Positions 46,001 through 58,201 of a stretch of 64,000 bases of DNA are shown here, one piece after another. A program made the translations under genes and the position numbers. Within the stretch, counting starts at the first letter, position 1. Each line of letters starts with the position of its first letter. The notes below the pieces were generated by a model. The model did not search any database and had not been told where the DNA came from. It saw nothing but the letters and a program-made list of their open reading frames with translations. The stretch comes from Cymbidium sinense (taxonomy: Eukaryota; Streptophyta; Magnoliopsida; Asparagales; Orchidaceae), in the NCBI GenBank assembly GCA_021442155.1, contig CM038222.1, forward strand, positions 22,144,923-22,208,922. The letters run 5' to 3'.

Positions 46001-46860
46001 CCATGCAAAGCCCCTTAAACTCAAGCAATAACTAAGTCATTAGTTTCAATTTCATTCAACAAAGAACTAATGTATGTAGTATGGATCTTCTTCACTTAAT
46101 TTGAGCTATGGTTGACTTGATCTCTTCTTCAACTCAGGTGCATCTTTAACTTCAAAATCATTTGGATCATCGAAGTTTCTAAGAACAACTCGCTCATAGA
46201 TTTAATGTGATTTCAAAAGAACCTATCACCAAATGATTGGTGATGACTAAGCAAGAATGTCATCATCGATTGACCTATCAATCCTAGTCCTAGTCTTGAT
46301 TGAGAGCTTTTGCATTTGTTCTTCCATATTCTTTTAAGTAGTAATCTATGCTTTGACTAATTATGGGATTAACCCTTTCTTTGCTAAATTATGAACACAA
46401 GGCAAGTACCAATAAAAAAGTAATTCTATTAAATCTTTGTATGAATCATCCTCAAGTTTTACATCACCTTCTTGACTTGAGGATTATGCTTCTAGAAAGA
46501 ACCTATGAGTCTTCAAACCTATGGATGACCTAGGGGCTTCTTAACTATCAAACCTCGCCTTTTGAGAGAGTGGTTAGGGCTAAGGTTCCCAACTGATTCC
46601 TAACCATTTCACATATAAAATTGAATACACTTATGCTTTTCTTTGGAGCCCAGTCTTCATCGCTATCTAGCTCAAGTGTCACCTCTAAGAAAATCTACTG
46701 TTGAGAAGAGCGTGCAAAAAATATAAGACTCATCCCATGAACTAGATTTTAAGTCTATATGGATGTGTGTACTCCTTGAAGTTGGGACATATCTTCTATT
46801 GGGTGGCCAATAATGAGGTTTTCCACCCCGGGCCTCAAGGCCTCTTCCTGCCGTGGAGGT
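46000..46860 (-). pseudogene. protease-RT linker, copy D
   Basis: Matches 1,640-2,600 of copy A at the nucleotide level. No domain recognised. Small extra sequence around 46,730-46,790 (ATGGATGTGTGTACTCC) is absent in copy A. Plus-strand frames at 46,767-47,039 are shadows. Confidence 0.6.
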
Positions 46861-46864
46861 CAGG

Positions 46865-47280
46865 TCATCCTACCCATATGTTCGAATGGAGTGACAAACT
46901 ATGGGTTGAATCTAATGTCATGCTCCACTTCCTCCTCCAAGTATATTTTCGCTCCCTTTTATTTTCTTTTTCTTTCCTTTTTCTCTTTCTCTTTCTTTTT
47001 ATTTTTTTAAAAATTTTTAAACTTTGGCCAAGTTTGTGAGAATAGGCTTGTTGATTTTGAGGGAGATCTCCTTTGACACAGTAGACGATCCCACCTCTCA
47101 CAAACTTCATACACTGATGTGGAGAGGATGGAACTATGTTGTTCTCATGTATCCATGGTCTCCCAAGCAAAGCTTTGAAAGATGTATCTGAGTTTATATT
47201 TATGAAACTTGGCTTTAGTCTTCCAATCATCTATCTCCAAGGGCAACACTATGGAGCCTAAGAACACTTTTGGAGTGCGG
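46865..47280 (-). pseudogene. C-terminal half of aspartic protease with Lys/Arg-rich tail, copy D
   Basis: An open stretch of 121 codons: NINSDTSFKALLGRPWIHE, NNIVPSSPHQCMKFVRGG and IVYCVKGDL, then QAYSHKLGQSLKIFKKIKRK and a basic run. The ALLGRPW motif, broken in copy A, is intact here. The catalytic Asp half is missing. The basic run is encoded by a homopurine (minus-strand) tract at 46,957-47,010. Confidence 0.88.
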
Positions 47281-47299
47281 ATTCAATATTCCCATCTAG

Positions 47300-48730
47300 A
47301 CTAAAGAGTCTTCTAGACATTAAGACTTTCCTAGTCATAAGACACTTCTAACAATTAGGTAAACACTTAACCCAAGCCTAAAGACTAACCATAGGATTAG
47401 TTATGCCTTAGGGATTAGGATAATCCACCTACCCTACAACTAAATCTAATCCATGTTCACCTTCAAACCAAACCTCAAGTTCAATTAAAACATCAAATTC
47501 AAATCCAAATCAAAGCCAAATTCTAAAACCAAATTATTGAAGCCCATGATCAAATCCAAACTTGAAACCTTTCAAGCCATAACCTATCCCATGGACTTAA
47601 ATCCAAATCAATTTATATCTTCAATCATCTTTCTAAATAAAATCAAATTTACATTCAAATGATCAAAACTAAATCAAACTAAATCAAATTAAATCAAAAC
47701 CTTCTACAACATATGACCTATCCCATGGACTTAAATCTTAATCCAAATCAAGTCAAACTCAATTGATTTTCTCATAAATCAATCATATTTTCAATCATCT
47801 TCACAAATTTAATTGAAATATACATTTAAATCACCAAAACTAAATCAAACCAAATCAAAATCCAAACCTAAGCCATAAGACCCAACTCCATGGACTTAGC
47901 AAAATTCCTTCATTCCAAAATCAAATTCGATTTTCTTCTCATTGATCATTTACCTTCAATCATATTCACAAATATAAATGAAATTTACAATCATCAAGCC
48001 AAACCAAAATCAACCCAAGTCAACCCAACTTAACCCTTTTGACTTGAAATGTTTAAATGAACTAAAACCCATTTGAACCCAAGCTAATTTGATATTAAAT
48101 CAATCCCAAATCCATAAATAAACTCAACTAAATCAAACTCAACCCAAAATCAAGCCAATTAAACCCAATTGGTCCACTTGACCCAAAGTGGCCAATTTGA
48201 CCTATTTGAGCCAAGTTCTAATCCTACTCAAATTGGATTGAATGAAGTCCATCAAAACCTCCCATCATGATTGTTGATCACCCTAGGTTGATCAATTTTC
48301 ATAAATTAGGTCAAACCAAGTCAACTTAGTCATTTGAGCAAGTCAACCCCTTAACCCATATGAACACAAACTAGCCAAGTTGCAACCTAAGCCAAATCCC
48401 TTTAAACCAATGATTCATACTAAATCAAAATCAATATTTAAATATGACTTGACCTTCAATTAAGTCAAACCAAACCCAACTGCCCCTCTTGACCTAAGTT
48501 GGCCCAAATTGACCTAAAAGACTAAATTGGGTTAAATCAAAATATAAACCAAATTGATTGCAACTAATAGCTCAAGTTCATTCCAAATTGATTATTGAAC
48601 TTGACCAAAGCCATGATTGGACCTAATTGAACCCAATTGACCTACTTAGCTCAAATACCTAAAGGTTCAAGTTGGCCTAAATAATAAATCCTAAATAATT
48701 GAAACCAAAGCAATCAACTTCAATTGGTCA
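47300..48730. repeat. TTGAC-rich non-coding segment, copy D
   Basis: Aligns with 3,060-4,470 including CACTTGACCCAAAGTGGCCA (identical words at 3,960 and 48,175) and the transition GTCATAAGACACTTCT near the protease. It contains the same recurrent TTGAC/GTCAA cores. It stops abruptly at about 48,731, where CCCTAAA repeats begin, so the copy is truncated relative to copy A. Confidence 0.75.
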
Positions 48731-50249
48731 ACTAAACCCTAAACACTAACCCTAAACCCAAGTAACCCTAAACCCTAAACCTAAACCCTAAAACCCTAAA
48801 CCCTAAAGCCTAAACACTAAATCCTAAACCCTAAAGCTAACCCAATCAAATCCTAAAACCATAAACCTAAAACTCTAAACCCTACCTAAACCCTAAACCC
48901 TAAAACCTAAACAAAATAAAACCTAAAAAATAAAATAATGAAATAAAACCTAAACATAAATAAAATAAAATAATAAAATAAAATAAAACCTAAATGAACT
49001 AAACCTAAATAAAATAAAATAAACTAATAAAATAAACTAAAATAAAATAAATAAAACCTATACTAAACTAAATAATAAAATAAACCTAAAATAAAACCTA
49101 AATAAAATAAAACTAAATGTAAAATAAAATAAAATAAACCTAAAATAAAATAAAACAAAAGCTAAATAAAAAACCTAAACCTAAAAAATAAACTTTAAAA
49201 TAAACCCTAAAAATATATACAAAATAAAACCTAAACCCTAAACAAAAAAAAAAAACTAAACCTAAAATAAAAATAAAATAAACAAAAATAAAATAAACCC
49301 AAATCTAAACTAAAATAAAAACTAAAATAAATAAACCTAAACCTAAACCTAAAATAAACTAAATCTAAACCTAAACATAAACTAAATGAACTAAAATAAA
49401 TTAAAAATAAACCAAAACATAAACTAAAAAATAAAACCTAAAAATAAACCTAAAATAAAACCTAAAATATAGTCCTAAAAAAATAAATAAAAACTAAACC
49501 TAATCCTAAAATAAAATAAAATCTAAACCTAATAAATAAAATAAAATAAAACTAAACTAAAAAATAAACTTAAACATAAACCTAAACCAAAACCTAAAAA
49601 ATAAATTAAAATAAAAAACTAAACTAAAATAAATATACTAAAATAAAGAAACTAAATAAATAAATAAAATAAACCTAAATCAAAATAATAAATAAATAAA
49701 ATAAATTAAATAAACTTAAACCACTAACTAATTTAATTTTATTAAAACCAAACCCTAAACCCAAACTCTAAACTAACTAAACCCAAACTTAAAACCATAA
49801 ACCTAAACCATAAACTAAACTAAACTAAAAAATCCTAAACTTAAAATACCCTAAATATACCTAAACTATACTAAAACTAAACTAACCTAAAATAAACCCT
49901 AAAATAAACCCTAAACCCTAAACTTAAACCTAAACCTAAACTTAAACCTAAACCATAAATTAACTAAATCATAAATTAACCTAATAAATCTAAAATAAAC
50001 TAAACCCTAAAACCCTAAACCATAAACCCTAAACTAAAACCTAAACTAAAATGTTAAATAACCCTAAAAAATAAACCTTAAACCATAAACCCTAAACTTA
50101 AATAAACTAAACCCTAAACTAAAACCATAAACCTAAACTCTAACCTAAATAAACTAAACCCTAAACCCCAAAACCCAAAACCTAAACCTAAAGTAACTAA
50201 ATAAATTTAAAATAAACCTAAACCCTAAAGCCTAATAAACCTAAACTAA
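48731..50249. repeat. telomere-like satellite
   Basis: CCCTAAA block to about 48,910, A-rich block (with CTAAATGTAAAATAAAAT at 49,113) to about 49,715, weak landmark CTAATTTAATTTT, then a degenerate CCCTAAA/CCTAAA block into GRP copy 7. Confidence 0.94.
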
Positions 50250-50690
50250 CCTAAGAATGCTAACCTTGAAACTAAAGCACCATCAACTAGGCTCAATCTA
50301 GATGTGGCATTGGAGGTGAAGATGAGGCGGGTTATAGTGGTGGTGGGATGGGGTCTGTGGATATGAGGTGGTGGTCGAGGGTTATGGGCGAGAGAGAGGT
50401 TACATTCATGTTGGTGGCGGAGGGAGAGATCGGGGATATGATGGTGGATCCGCTACTCAAGAAGCTGAGGTGGTTCTGATGGGAACTGGCCGATCTGATC
50501 TATTGCTTATGGAACTAAGTCTTTGTAATAGACGCTTTATCTAGGGTTTTGATTTGCTCTATGCTCATTTTTGTTTATGTCATCGCTTGGGTTATAGAAA
50601 ACTTAGTGTGTTACTTGGTTGATGAAATCGAAAAGATGAAATGTTGAATTTGAATTTGTTCTTTATTTAAAATAAATAAAAACCCTAAAC
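50250..50690 (+). pseudogene. 5'-truncated GR-RBP processed pseudogene, copy 7
   Basis: Junction CCTAAGAATGCTAACCTTG is a mutated form of the common AATGGGCAAAACCTTG start. Gly codons (GGG, GGY) are scattered through 50,330-50,470, with the ending near 50,490 deleted (GGGAACTGGCCGATCTGATC fuses the end of the coding region to the UTR and removes the stop seen in other copies). The 3' UTR words TTTGATTTGCTCT and TTGATGAAATCGAAAAGATG follow. The tail at about 50,666-50,684 is A-rich, not pure A. Confidence 0.8.
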
Positions 50691-53600
50691 CTGAACTAAA
50701 ATTTGAACCCTAAACCTAAAGCCTAAACCTAAACCTAAAAATAAAAAAATAAAAAAATTAAAAAAACCCTAACCCCAAAACCCTAAAACCCTAACCCTAA
50801 ACCCTAAACCCTAAATAAAACCTAAAACCTACAACCTACCTAAACTCAACCCCAAACCCTAAAACTAAACCCTAAACCCTAATCCCTAAACTTTAAAAAC
50901 CTAAAAACCTAATCCTAAATGAAATAAAACCTAAAGATAAAATAAATAAAAAAACATAAACCTAAATAAAATAAAATAATAAAATAAAATGAAAACCTAA
51001 ACCTAAAACTATAAAATAAAATAAAATAAAATAAAATAAAAAACTAAATTAACATAAATAAATAAAACATAAACTAAACTAAAAATAAAATAAACCTAAA
51101 GATAAAAAAACATATATAAAAAAAACTATTCCAAAAATAAAAATAATATAAACCTAAAATAAACTAAAATAAAAACTAAATAAAACCATAAACCTAAAAT
51201 ACAAACATAAAATTATAACCTAAAAATAAATAAAAATTAAAACCTAAACCTTAAACTAAAAAATAAACTAAACCTGAAATAAATAAAATAAAATAAAATA
51301 AACCTAAACTAAGACTAAAATAAACTAAACTAAAATAAATAAAACCTAAACCAAAACATAAAATAAAGTAAACCTAAACCCGAAATAAATAAAATAAAAT
51401 AAACTAAAAATAAACATAAACCTAAACTAAACATAAAACCAAAAAAATAAACTAAAAAAATATAATAAAAAACCTAAAAAACTAAACAAAAAAAATAAAA
51501 GTAAACTAAAAATAATCTAAACCTAAACCTAAAACTAAAAAAAACTAAAAAACCTAAACTAAAATTAATAAACCTAAAATAAAGAAAATAAACCTAAATG
51601 AAAATAAAATAAAATAAAATAAACTAAAATAAATAAAAATAAAATAAAATAAAAAAAACCTAAACCTACTTAGTTTTAAAAGAACTAAACTTAAACCCTA
51701 AACCCAAAACCCAAATACTAAACCTTAAACCTAAACCCAAAACTTAAAACTAATCCTAAACCCAACCCTAAACTTATAATGCTAAACCTAAACCTACTAA
51801 AACCCTAAACCCTAAACCCTAAAAAGCCCTAAACCCTAAACCTAAACCATAAACATAAACTAAAACCCTAAACCCTAAACCCTAAACACTAAACCCTAAC
51901 TAAACCCTAAACCTAAACCCTAAAACTAAACCTAAAACCTAAACTTAAACTAAACAACCCTAAACCATAAACCCAAAACCCTAAAATTTAAACCCTAAAG
52001 CTTAAACCCTAAGCTATCCTTAAACCCTAAACCCTAAACCATAAACCCTAAAATCCCTAAACCCTAAAGACTATACACTAAACCCTAACCCTAAACGGTA
52101 AACCCTAAAATCCTAAACCCTAAACCCTAAACTCTAAACCCTAAACCCTAAACCCTAAAAATTGAAAACATAAAACTAAAGTAAATAAAACCTAAAATAA
52201 AATAAATAAAAAATCTAAACCTAAATAAAATAAAATAAAATAAAAACCTAAACTAAAACCTAAATGTAAACCTAAAAATAAAATAAAATAATATAATAAA
52301 AATAAACTAAAATAAAATAAATAAAAACCTAATCTAAACTTAAAAATAAAATAAACCTAAGAATAAAAAACCTAAATAAAATAAAAACTAAACCTAAAAT
52401 AAAAATAAAGTAAAGTAAAATAAAATAAAATAAAATAAAACAAAATAAAACCTAAACCTAAAAAATAATAAAAAATAAAAATAAAATAAAACCCAAACCC
52501 TAAACCAAAGAAAAAAACTAAACCCAAAATAAAAATAAAATAAACAATGTTAAAATAAAATAAAACCCTAAACTGAAGCCTAAACTAAACTAAAAATAAA
52601 TAAAATAAACTAAAACACAAATAATAAAAAACCTAAGAAAATAAAATAAAATAAATAAAAAAATAAACTTACCCAACAAAAAATAAAATGTAAGAATAAA
52701 ACTAAAATAAAAACCTAAAACCTCAATGCTAAACCCTAACACCTAAAAATCTAAAAATGTAAACCTAAACTAAATAAAACCTAAAAATAGAAAAATAAAA
52801 TACCTAAGAAAAAATAAAATGAAAGCTAAATGAAAAATAAAAATAAAATAAACCTAAAATAAAATAAAATAAAAACTAATTAAAAACCTAATCCTAAAAT
52901 ATAAACCTAAAAATAAAACATAAAAATAAATATAAAAGAAAAACAAAATCTTAAACTAACAGAAAAGCTAAACCTATAATAAACAAAGTAAAATAAACCA
53001 AAACCTAAACTAAAATAAACTAAACTAAAATAAATAAACCTAAACCTAAAGTTAAAATAAACTAAACCTAAACCTAAATAAAATAAAATAAACTAAAATA
53101 AACCTAAACCTACACTAAAAAATAAACCTAAAATAAACCTAAAATAAAAATAAACCTAAACCTAAATAAAATAAAACCTAAACCTAAAATAAAAAAATAA
53201 AACCTAAACCTAAAATAAAATGAAAATAAAACTTAATTAAAAATAAACATAAACCTAAACCTAAAAAAATAAACTAAAATATATAAAGCTAAAATAAATA
53301 AAATAAACTAAATAAAATAAATATAAACCTAAATAAAAAATAAAATAAAATAAAGTAAAATAAATAAAAGATAAATTTAACTTTAAAAAACCAAAACCTT
53401 GTTTACCTAATTTTAAAACCCTAAACCTTCCCTAAACCCTAAATCCTAAACCCTAAACCCTAAAGCTAATCATTAAATAAACTAAACCCTAAACTTATAA
53501 CAACTCCTAAACCTACCTAAACTTAAACTCCTAAACCTAAATCAAACCCTAAACCTAAATCTACCCTAAACCCTAACCAAGACTAAACCTAAACCCTAAA

Positions 53601-55378
53601 CAAACCTAAACTATAACCAAACCCTAAAATCCAAACCTAAACTAACCCAAACACCCTAAACTTCTAATAACCAGGCCACCATCCAAACTAAACTTAAACT
53701 TAAAACTATAAACCCTAAAGCTAAACTCTAAACTAAACCTAAACCTAATCCCTATCTACCCTAAACCTTAAACCTAAACCCAAAACCTAAACTGACCTTA
53801 AACTAACCTCCTATAAACCATCCATCCCTAAACCCTAAACCCTAAATCCTTAACCTAAACCCTAAACCTAAGCTAACCCTAAACTTAAACCCACTAAAAC
53901 ACAAACACCTCACTAACCCCTAACCCTAAACCTAACCCTAAACCCCAAATGCTAAACCATTAAACCCTAAACCCTAAAATATTAAACCTTAAACCCTAAA
54001 CTCTAAAAACATAAAAACCTAAAGTAAATAAACCTAAAAATAAAATATATAAATAAAACCAAAACCTAAATAATATAAAAAATAAAATAAAATAAAAACA
54101 TAAACTTATTCCTAATCCTAAACCTAAAAATAAAATAAAATAAAAAATTTAAATAAACTAAAATAAATTAAATAGAAACCTAAACTAAACTAAAAAAATA
54201 AAATAAACCTAAGAATAAAAAACCTAAATGAAATAAAAACTAAACTTAAAATAAAAATAAAATAAAACTAAAATTATATAAAATAAAAATAAAACAAAAT
54301 TGTAAACCTAAAAATAAAACCTAAAAATAAATAAAAAATTGAAACCCAAACTCTAAACTAAAAATAATAACTAAAGATAAAATAAAAGTAAAATAAATAA
54401 AATAAAATAAACCTAAACTAAAATAAATAAAACTGAACCTAAACCTAAAATAAACTAAACCTCAACCCTAAACTAAATAAAATAAAATTAACTAAAAATA
54501 AACCATAACCTAAACTAAAAAATAAAACCTAAAATAAAAATAAAACCTAAACTAAAATAAAACCCAAAAAGCTAAAACCTTAACTAAATTAAATAAAACC
54601 AAAATAAATAATAAAAAAATAAAAAAATAAAATCAAAACAAAAAAACTAAACCTAAACCTAAAAAAATAAAAACTAAAATAAAATAAAATAAATAAAAAC
54701 CTAAACTAAACTAAAACTAAATAAATAAAACCTAAATAAAATAAAAACTAAACCTAAAATAAAAATAAAATAAACATAAAATAAAATAAAATTAAACTAA
54801 ATAAAAACTTAAAAATAAATAAATAAAACCTAAACCCAAAACCTAAAAAAAGACCTAAACCTAAAATGAAAATAAAATAAACCTAAACCTAAACTAAGAT
54901 AAACTAAACTAATAGATAAAACCTAAACCTAAATAAATAAAATAAAATAAACAAAAATAAACCAAACCAAAAACTAAGAAGAATACCTAAAATACACCAA
55001 AATAAAACCTAAAACCTAAACCTAAAAATAAAATAAAATATAAACATAAACCTAAAAGTAAAAAAATAAAACCTAAACCTAAAAATAAAATAAAAATAAA
55101 ATTAAACTAAAAAATAAACATAAACCTAAACCTAAACCTAAAAAATAAATTAAAATAAATAAACCTAAAATAAATAAACTAAACTAAATAAAATAAAATA
55201 AACTTAAATAAAATGAAAAATAAAATAAACTAAAGTAAATATAAAATAAACTAAATTAATTAAAATAACCTAAACCTACGAGTTCAATTAATTTTTTTAA
55301 AAAAATAAAAATAAAAAAAATAAAAAAAATCTTAAACCCTAAACCCTAAACCTACAATGCTAAACCATAAACTCAAAA
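50691..55378. repeat. 4.7-kb telomere-like satellite, three higher-order units
   Basis: CCCTAAA-rich blocks at about 50,760-50,900, 51,690-52,160, 53,410-54,000 and 55,330-55,378 alternate with A-rich blocks. Landmarks lie near 51,668, 53,402 (TTTACCTAATTT) and 55,283 (TTCAATTAATTT), giving units of about 1.7-1.9 kb, longer than those at 33-38 kb. The CCCTAAA block at 53.5-53.95 kb is unusually degenerate and C-rich. No genes. Confidence 0.94.
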
Positions 55379-55513
55379 CCCTCCTCCCCCAAATACTCTC
55401 TCATTCTATGGCGATTTTGAAATCCCTTTTGGCGGCGCACCCTTGATTGGGGTTTTCTATGCCTTTGGCTTCAATTTTGACAGATTTCAAAGGCTTGAAC
55501 GGCATCTAGCTGT
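55379..55513 (+). promoter_or_regulatory. LINE 5' UTR
   Basis: About 135 bp of comparatively GC-rich leader beginning with a pyrimidine-rich stretch and containing CTCTCTCATTC and GGCGGCGCACCC. L1-type LINEs carry internal promoters in this region; a promoter here is inference from position only. Confidence 0.5.
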
Positions 55514-57020
55514 TTGCATGATGTTTTATCATTGACCATGGCTGCGGTGAGTTCTATTCCTTGGGTTCCACCTCAATATATAGAAGTTTTAACTAGGGCA
55601 TCTGACATTTTGGGGATTGGTGGTCTAATGTTACATCTTCTACTAAATCTTTTAAGGAAGTGCCCTCTACTAAGATTTCTCCCTCTATTGATTCGGTTAA
55701 TCTCATTTCAATGTCTTTTAGAGGTTTGTCGTCCGTAATATGCTCTGATGTGGTTATCGAAAAGTTGGGAAAACCCTTTGAATCTTTTATTATTGATAAT
55801 TTTTCTTTGCGTCATCCTAATTTGGATAAGATCGACTATTTTTCCAAAATCTCAAGCTTACAAGTACCTTTTCAGTTGGTCTTATTGACCCTCGACATAT
55901 CTTGATTCAACTTTCTAATGATCTAGATTATTTATGTGTTTTTTTGCATCATTCTTAGTTTATATTTAATTGTCAAATGTGTTTGCTGAAGTGGTCACCC
56001 CTTTTTGACATTAAGAAGGAATCTGCTATTATCTCTATATGGTTATATCTTCCTAATATGTGCATTCATTTTGTTTCCCATCATGTGCTTTTTTTTTCGT
56101 GGCTTTATTTTTCCACCTTTGTAACTCACCAAGTGACCACGAGCGATCTCACCCTTTTGTGGATCCTCGTGGAATTAGACATAAAAAAAACCTAAGTAAG
56201 TTTAGATTGGCTCTAAAAATATGGGTATTCACAAAAGGTTAAATTGGAGAACCTTCTAATTTTTTTCTTCCCATTATAAAATTCATGCTAATGATAATTC
56301 AAAATATTTTATTCTCCATCCCCACTTAAAAAATAGAATTCCTCCTAAGGAAAATGTTGTCTCTACCTATAAGCCAATTCCTACTTATGTTAAAAAATTA
56401 GCCTCATATCCTAAGGATGGTATGAAGGGCATTAAGGTTGATTCCTTGGATATTGGGGTTAATCTATTGAACATGTTTGCTTCTAATGTTGGTAGGATTC
56501 AACCAATATTCAAAATGGGAAAGATGATTTACCTTTATTCCTCCTTTGAATTTGAATATTTCTAATGCGGAGAATAATAAATTATATAAGTTATTAGAAG
56601 ATGATTCTATTTCTTTTAATTCTATTACTACATCTATGCCAGCTTTGGTCATTGAAAATGAAGCTTTTAATAAGGATTTAAATGATGTCAAGCATGCTAA
56701 AAACATTTATGATCTGGATTTTACTACTAGTGCTTTAAATTATTCTAAATCATCACCCTCTCTCATTTCTAATCTTGATATTCATGTTAATCCCACTTTT
56801 CAACTAAATATGGATTTGAAAGAAGGTGAACTTAACTCCAAACACTTGGAGATTTCTCCCTAAATGACAATGTTACTAAATCTTACTTGGATGAAGACTC
56901 TAGGGGAAAAGAAAATGTCTTCCAAACTTATCATGCTAAAAAAAAAAATGTTAAAAATTTCCCTCCCAAATTGTCCAAAAACACTAGATCTGTTGTAGCC
57001 TCTCACTCCTCTCTTAATAA
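55514..57020 (+). pseudogene. LINE ORF1 (DUF4283-like nucleic-acid-binding protein), broken
   Basis: Begins around 55,514 (MHDVLSLTMAAVSSIPWVPP), shifts frame near 55,640, continues as ISMSFRGLSSVICSDVVIEK and LGKPFESFIIDNFSLRHPNL, then shifts again after 55,880. The DUF4283-type end is recognisable at 55,980-56,200 (LLKWSPLFDIKKESAIISIW, then LVELDIKKT). A Cys-type zinc knuckle is not visible. The Ser/Asn-rich C-terminal part is open at 56,546-56,863 and 56,887-57,020. In plant L1 elements ORF1 binds the element RNA. At least three frameshifts or stops. Confidence 0.8.
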
Positions 57021-57051
57021 CCTTTGCTTAACCCCCTTTTTTATTTTCCTT

Positions 57052-57905
57052 ATGTTTAATTTTCTTGTTCGGAATGTTAGAGGGATCGGTACCCTCTCTA
57101 TTCGTAATCATATTAGAAATCTTTGTTACATTCATAATATTTCTCTTCTTATTATTCTGGAGCCACTTATTCATGCTATTAAAATTAACCATGTTCCTAG
57201 AATGATCAATTTCAAAAAAAAATTCTTTAATGTTAAAATGATTTGGTGTTTTTGGAATAATTTTGTTGAGGTCTATATTCTTGATGACTTTCATCAAGTT
57301 GTTAATGCTCAAATCTCTTATGGTGATTATTGTGTTTTGGGCTCTTTTGTTTATGTATGTTCTTATAGATCTGGTAGAAATCTTCTTCAGGATTTAAGGA
57401 ATTTTGTTACCTCTGTCAACAAACCTTGGTTTGTTGGTGGTGATTTCAACACCATTTTATTCTCTTCTAAATGAAGTGTTGGTTGCTCACCTAATATTTA
57501 TTCTATGGAAGATTTCTACAATATGATCCTTGATTGTAATTTAATTAATATTGGCTTTAAGGGCTCTAATTATACTTAGCAAAACTCTAAACTTTGGCAA
57601 AGGTTGGACCAAGTTCTTTTTAATAGTCATTGGATTACTTAATGGCCTATTACTTCTATTGACCATTTAAGCAGAATATTATCAAATCATGCTTCTCTTC
57701 TAGTTTCTACTAAAGATAATTCTAATAGACTAATAAACCTCTCTCCTTTTAGATTTCAAAACATGTGGATTCAACATATAAATTTATTTAATGTTGTGGA
57801 TAATAATTAGAATGCTCCTTTACATCCTGATAATTCGATTATGGGGATGAATAGACTTTGGTTTAAACTTAAAAGACTTAAAACAAAATTTGGGCTGGTA
57901 GAACA
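57052..57905 (+). pseudogene. LINE ORF2, endonuclease domain
   Basis: Likely ORF2 start at the ATG at 57,052 (MFNFLVRNVRGIG), where plant L1 ORF2 usually begins. Endonuclease motifs in order: NVRGIG, ISLLIILEPL (Glu, ~57,160), VNKPWFVGGDFNTI (57,418-57,453), GSNYT, RLDQVLFNSHW and SNHASLL (57,682-57,696). The last is normally SDH in this fold, so the Asp of the catalytic Asp-His pair is Asn. Stops at 57,472 (TGA after SSK) and a few later positions break the frame. The domain would nick target DNA to prime reverse transcription. Confidence 0.88.
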
Positions 57906-58005
57906 AGCATTGTTTTAAAATCTTTTAGCTAATATTAAAGATATGGAAAAATTGGTTTGTGATCTTGAAGTCTCTATTATGTCTGATCCTTCTAAGATTA
58001 TAGAC

Positions 58006-58201
58006 TTGGTGTCGTGAGATATCACAAAGTTTATTTTCCCACCATGCCAAGAAGGCGTGCATGGGTTAACATCATAGCATTTCTTACCATGTTGGAACAA
58101 CGTGAGAAAGTACTTATATCATAAAAGAATAATTTTCCTACCACGTTGGAACAAATGTAAGTACTTATCACAATGAATTTCCACCCACGTTGAGGTGAAA
58201 G
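58006..58201. repeat. ~190-bp insertion of a ~45-54-bp minisatellite in LINE ORF2
   Basis: Four imperfect units starting about 58,034, 58,080, 58,134 and 58,178. Each has TTTYCYACCA(C/T)G(T)TGGAACAA-like sequence, two followed by GTACTTAT. The surrounding ORF2 sequence (DPSKIIDL before; DKLVNFQNMEET after) would be close to continuous without it. It lies between the endonuclease and RT domains and introduces stops. It is absent from the canonical domain layout of plant L1 ORF2. Confidence 0.7.

Larger units (their letters stand above)
42960..47300 (-). mobile_element. Ty3/gypsy (Tat-type) pol, copy D (most complete)
   Basis: Covers, in element order (high to low coordinate), the C-terminal half of protease, linker, RT, RNase H, second RNase H and integrase to its C-terminus. 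It is continuous with the UTR segment at 39.0-42.96 kb on one side and the TTGAC-rich segment at 47.3-48.73 kb on the other. Gag and the N-terminal protease half are absent. Frames are broken throughout. This copy gives the best reference for ordering the other fragments. Confidence 0.9.

Noticed and set aside
57028..57312. 94-codon minus-strand frame opposite the LINE endonuclease.
   Set aside because: Antisense shadow of the endonuclease coding strand; no domain. The same applies to minus-strand frames at 56,464-56,706, 59,613-59,819, 60,582-60,815 and 62,318-62,590.
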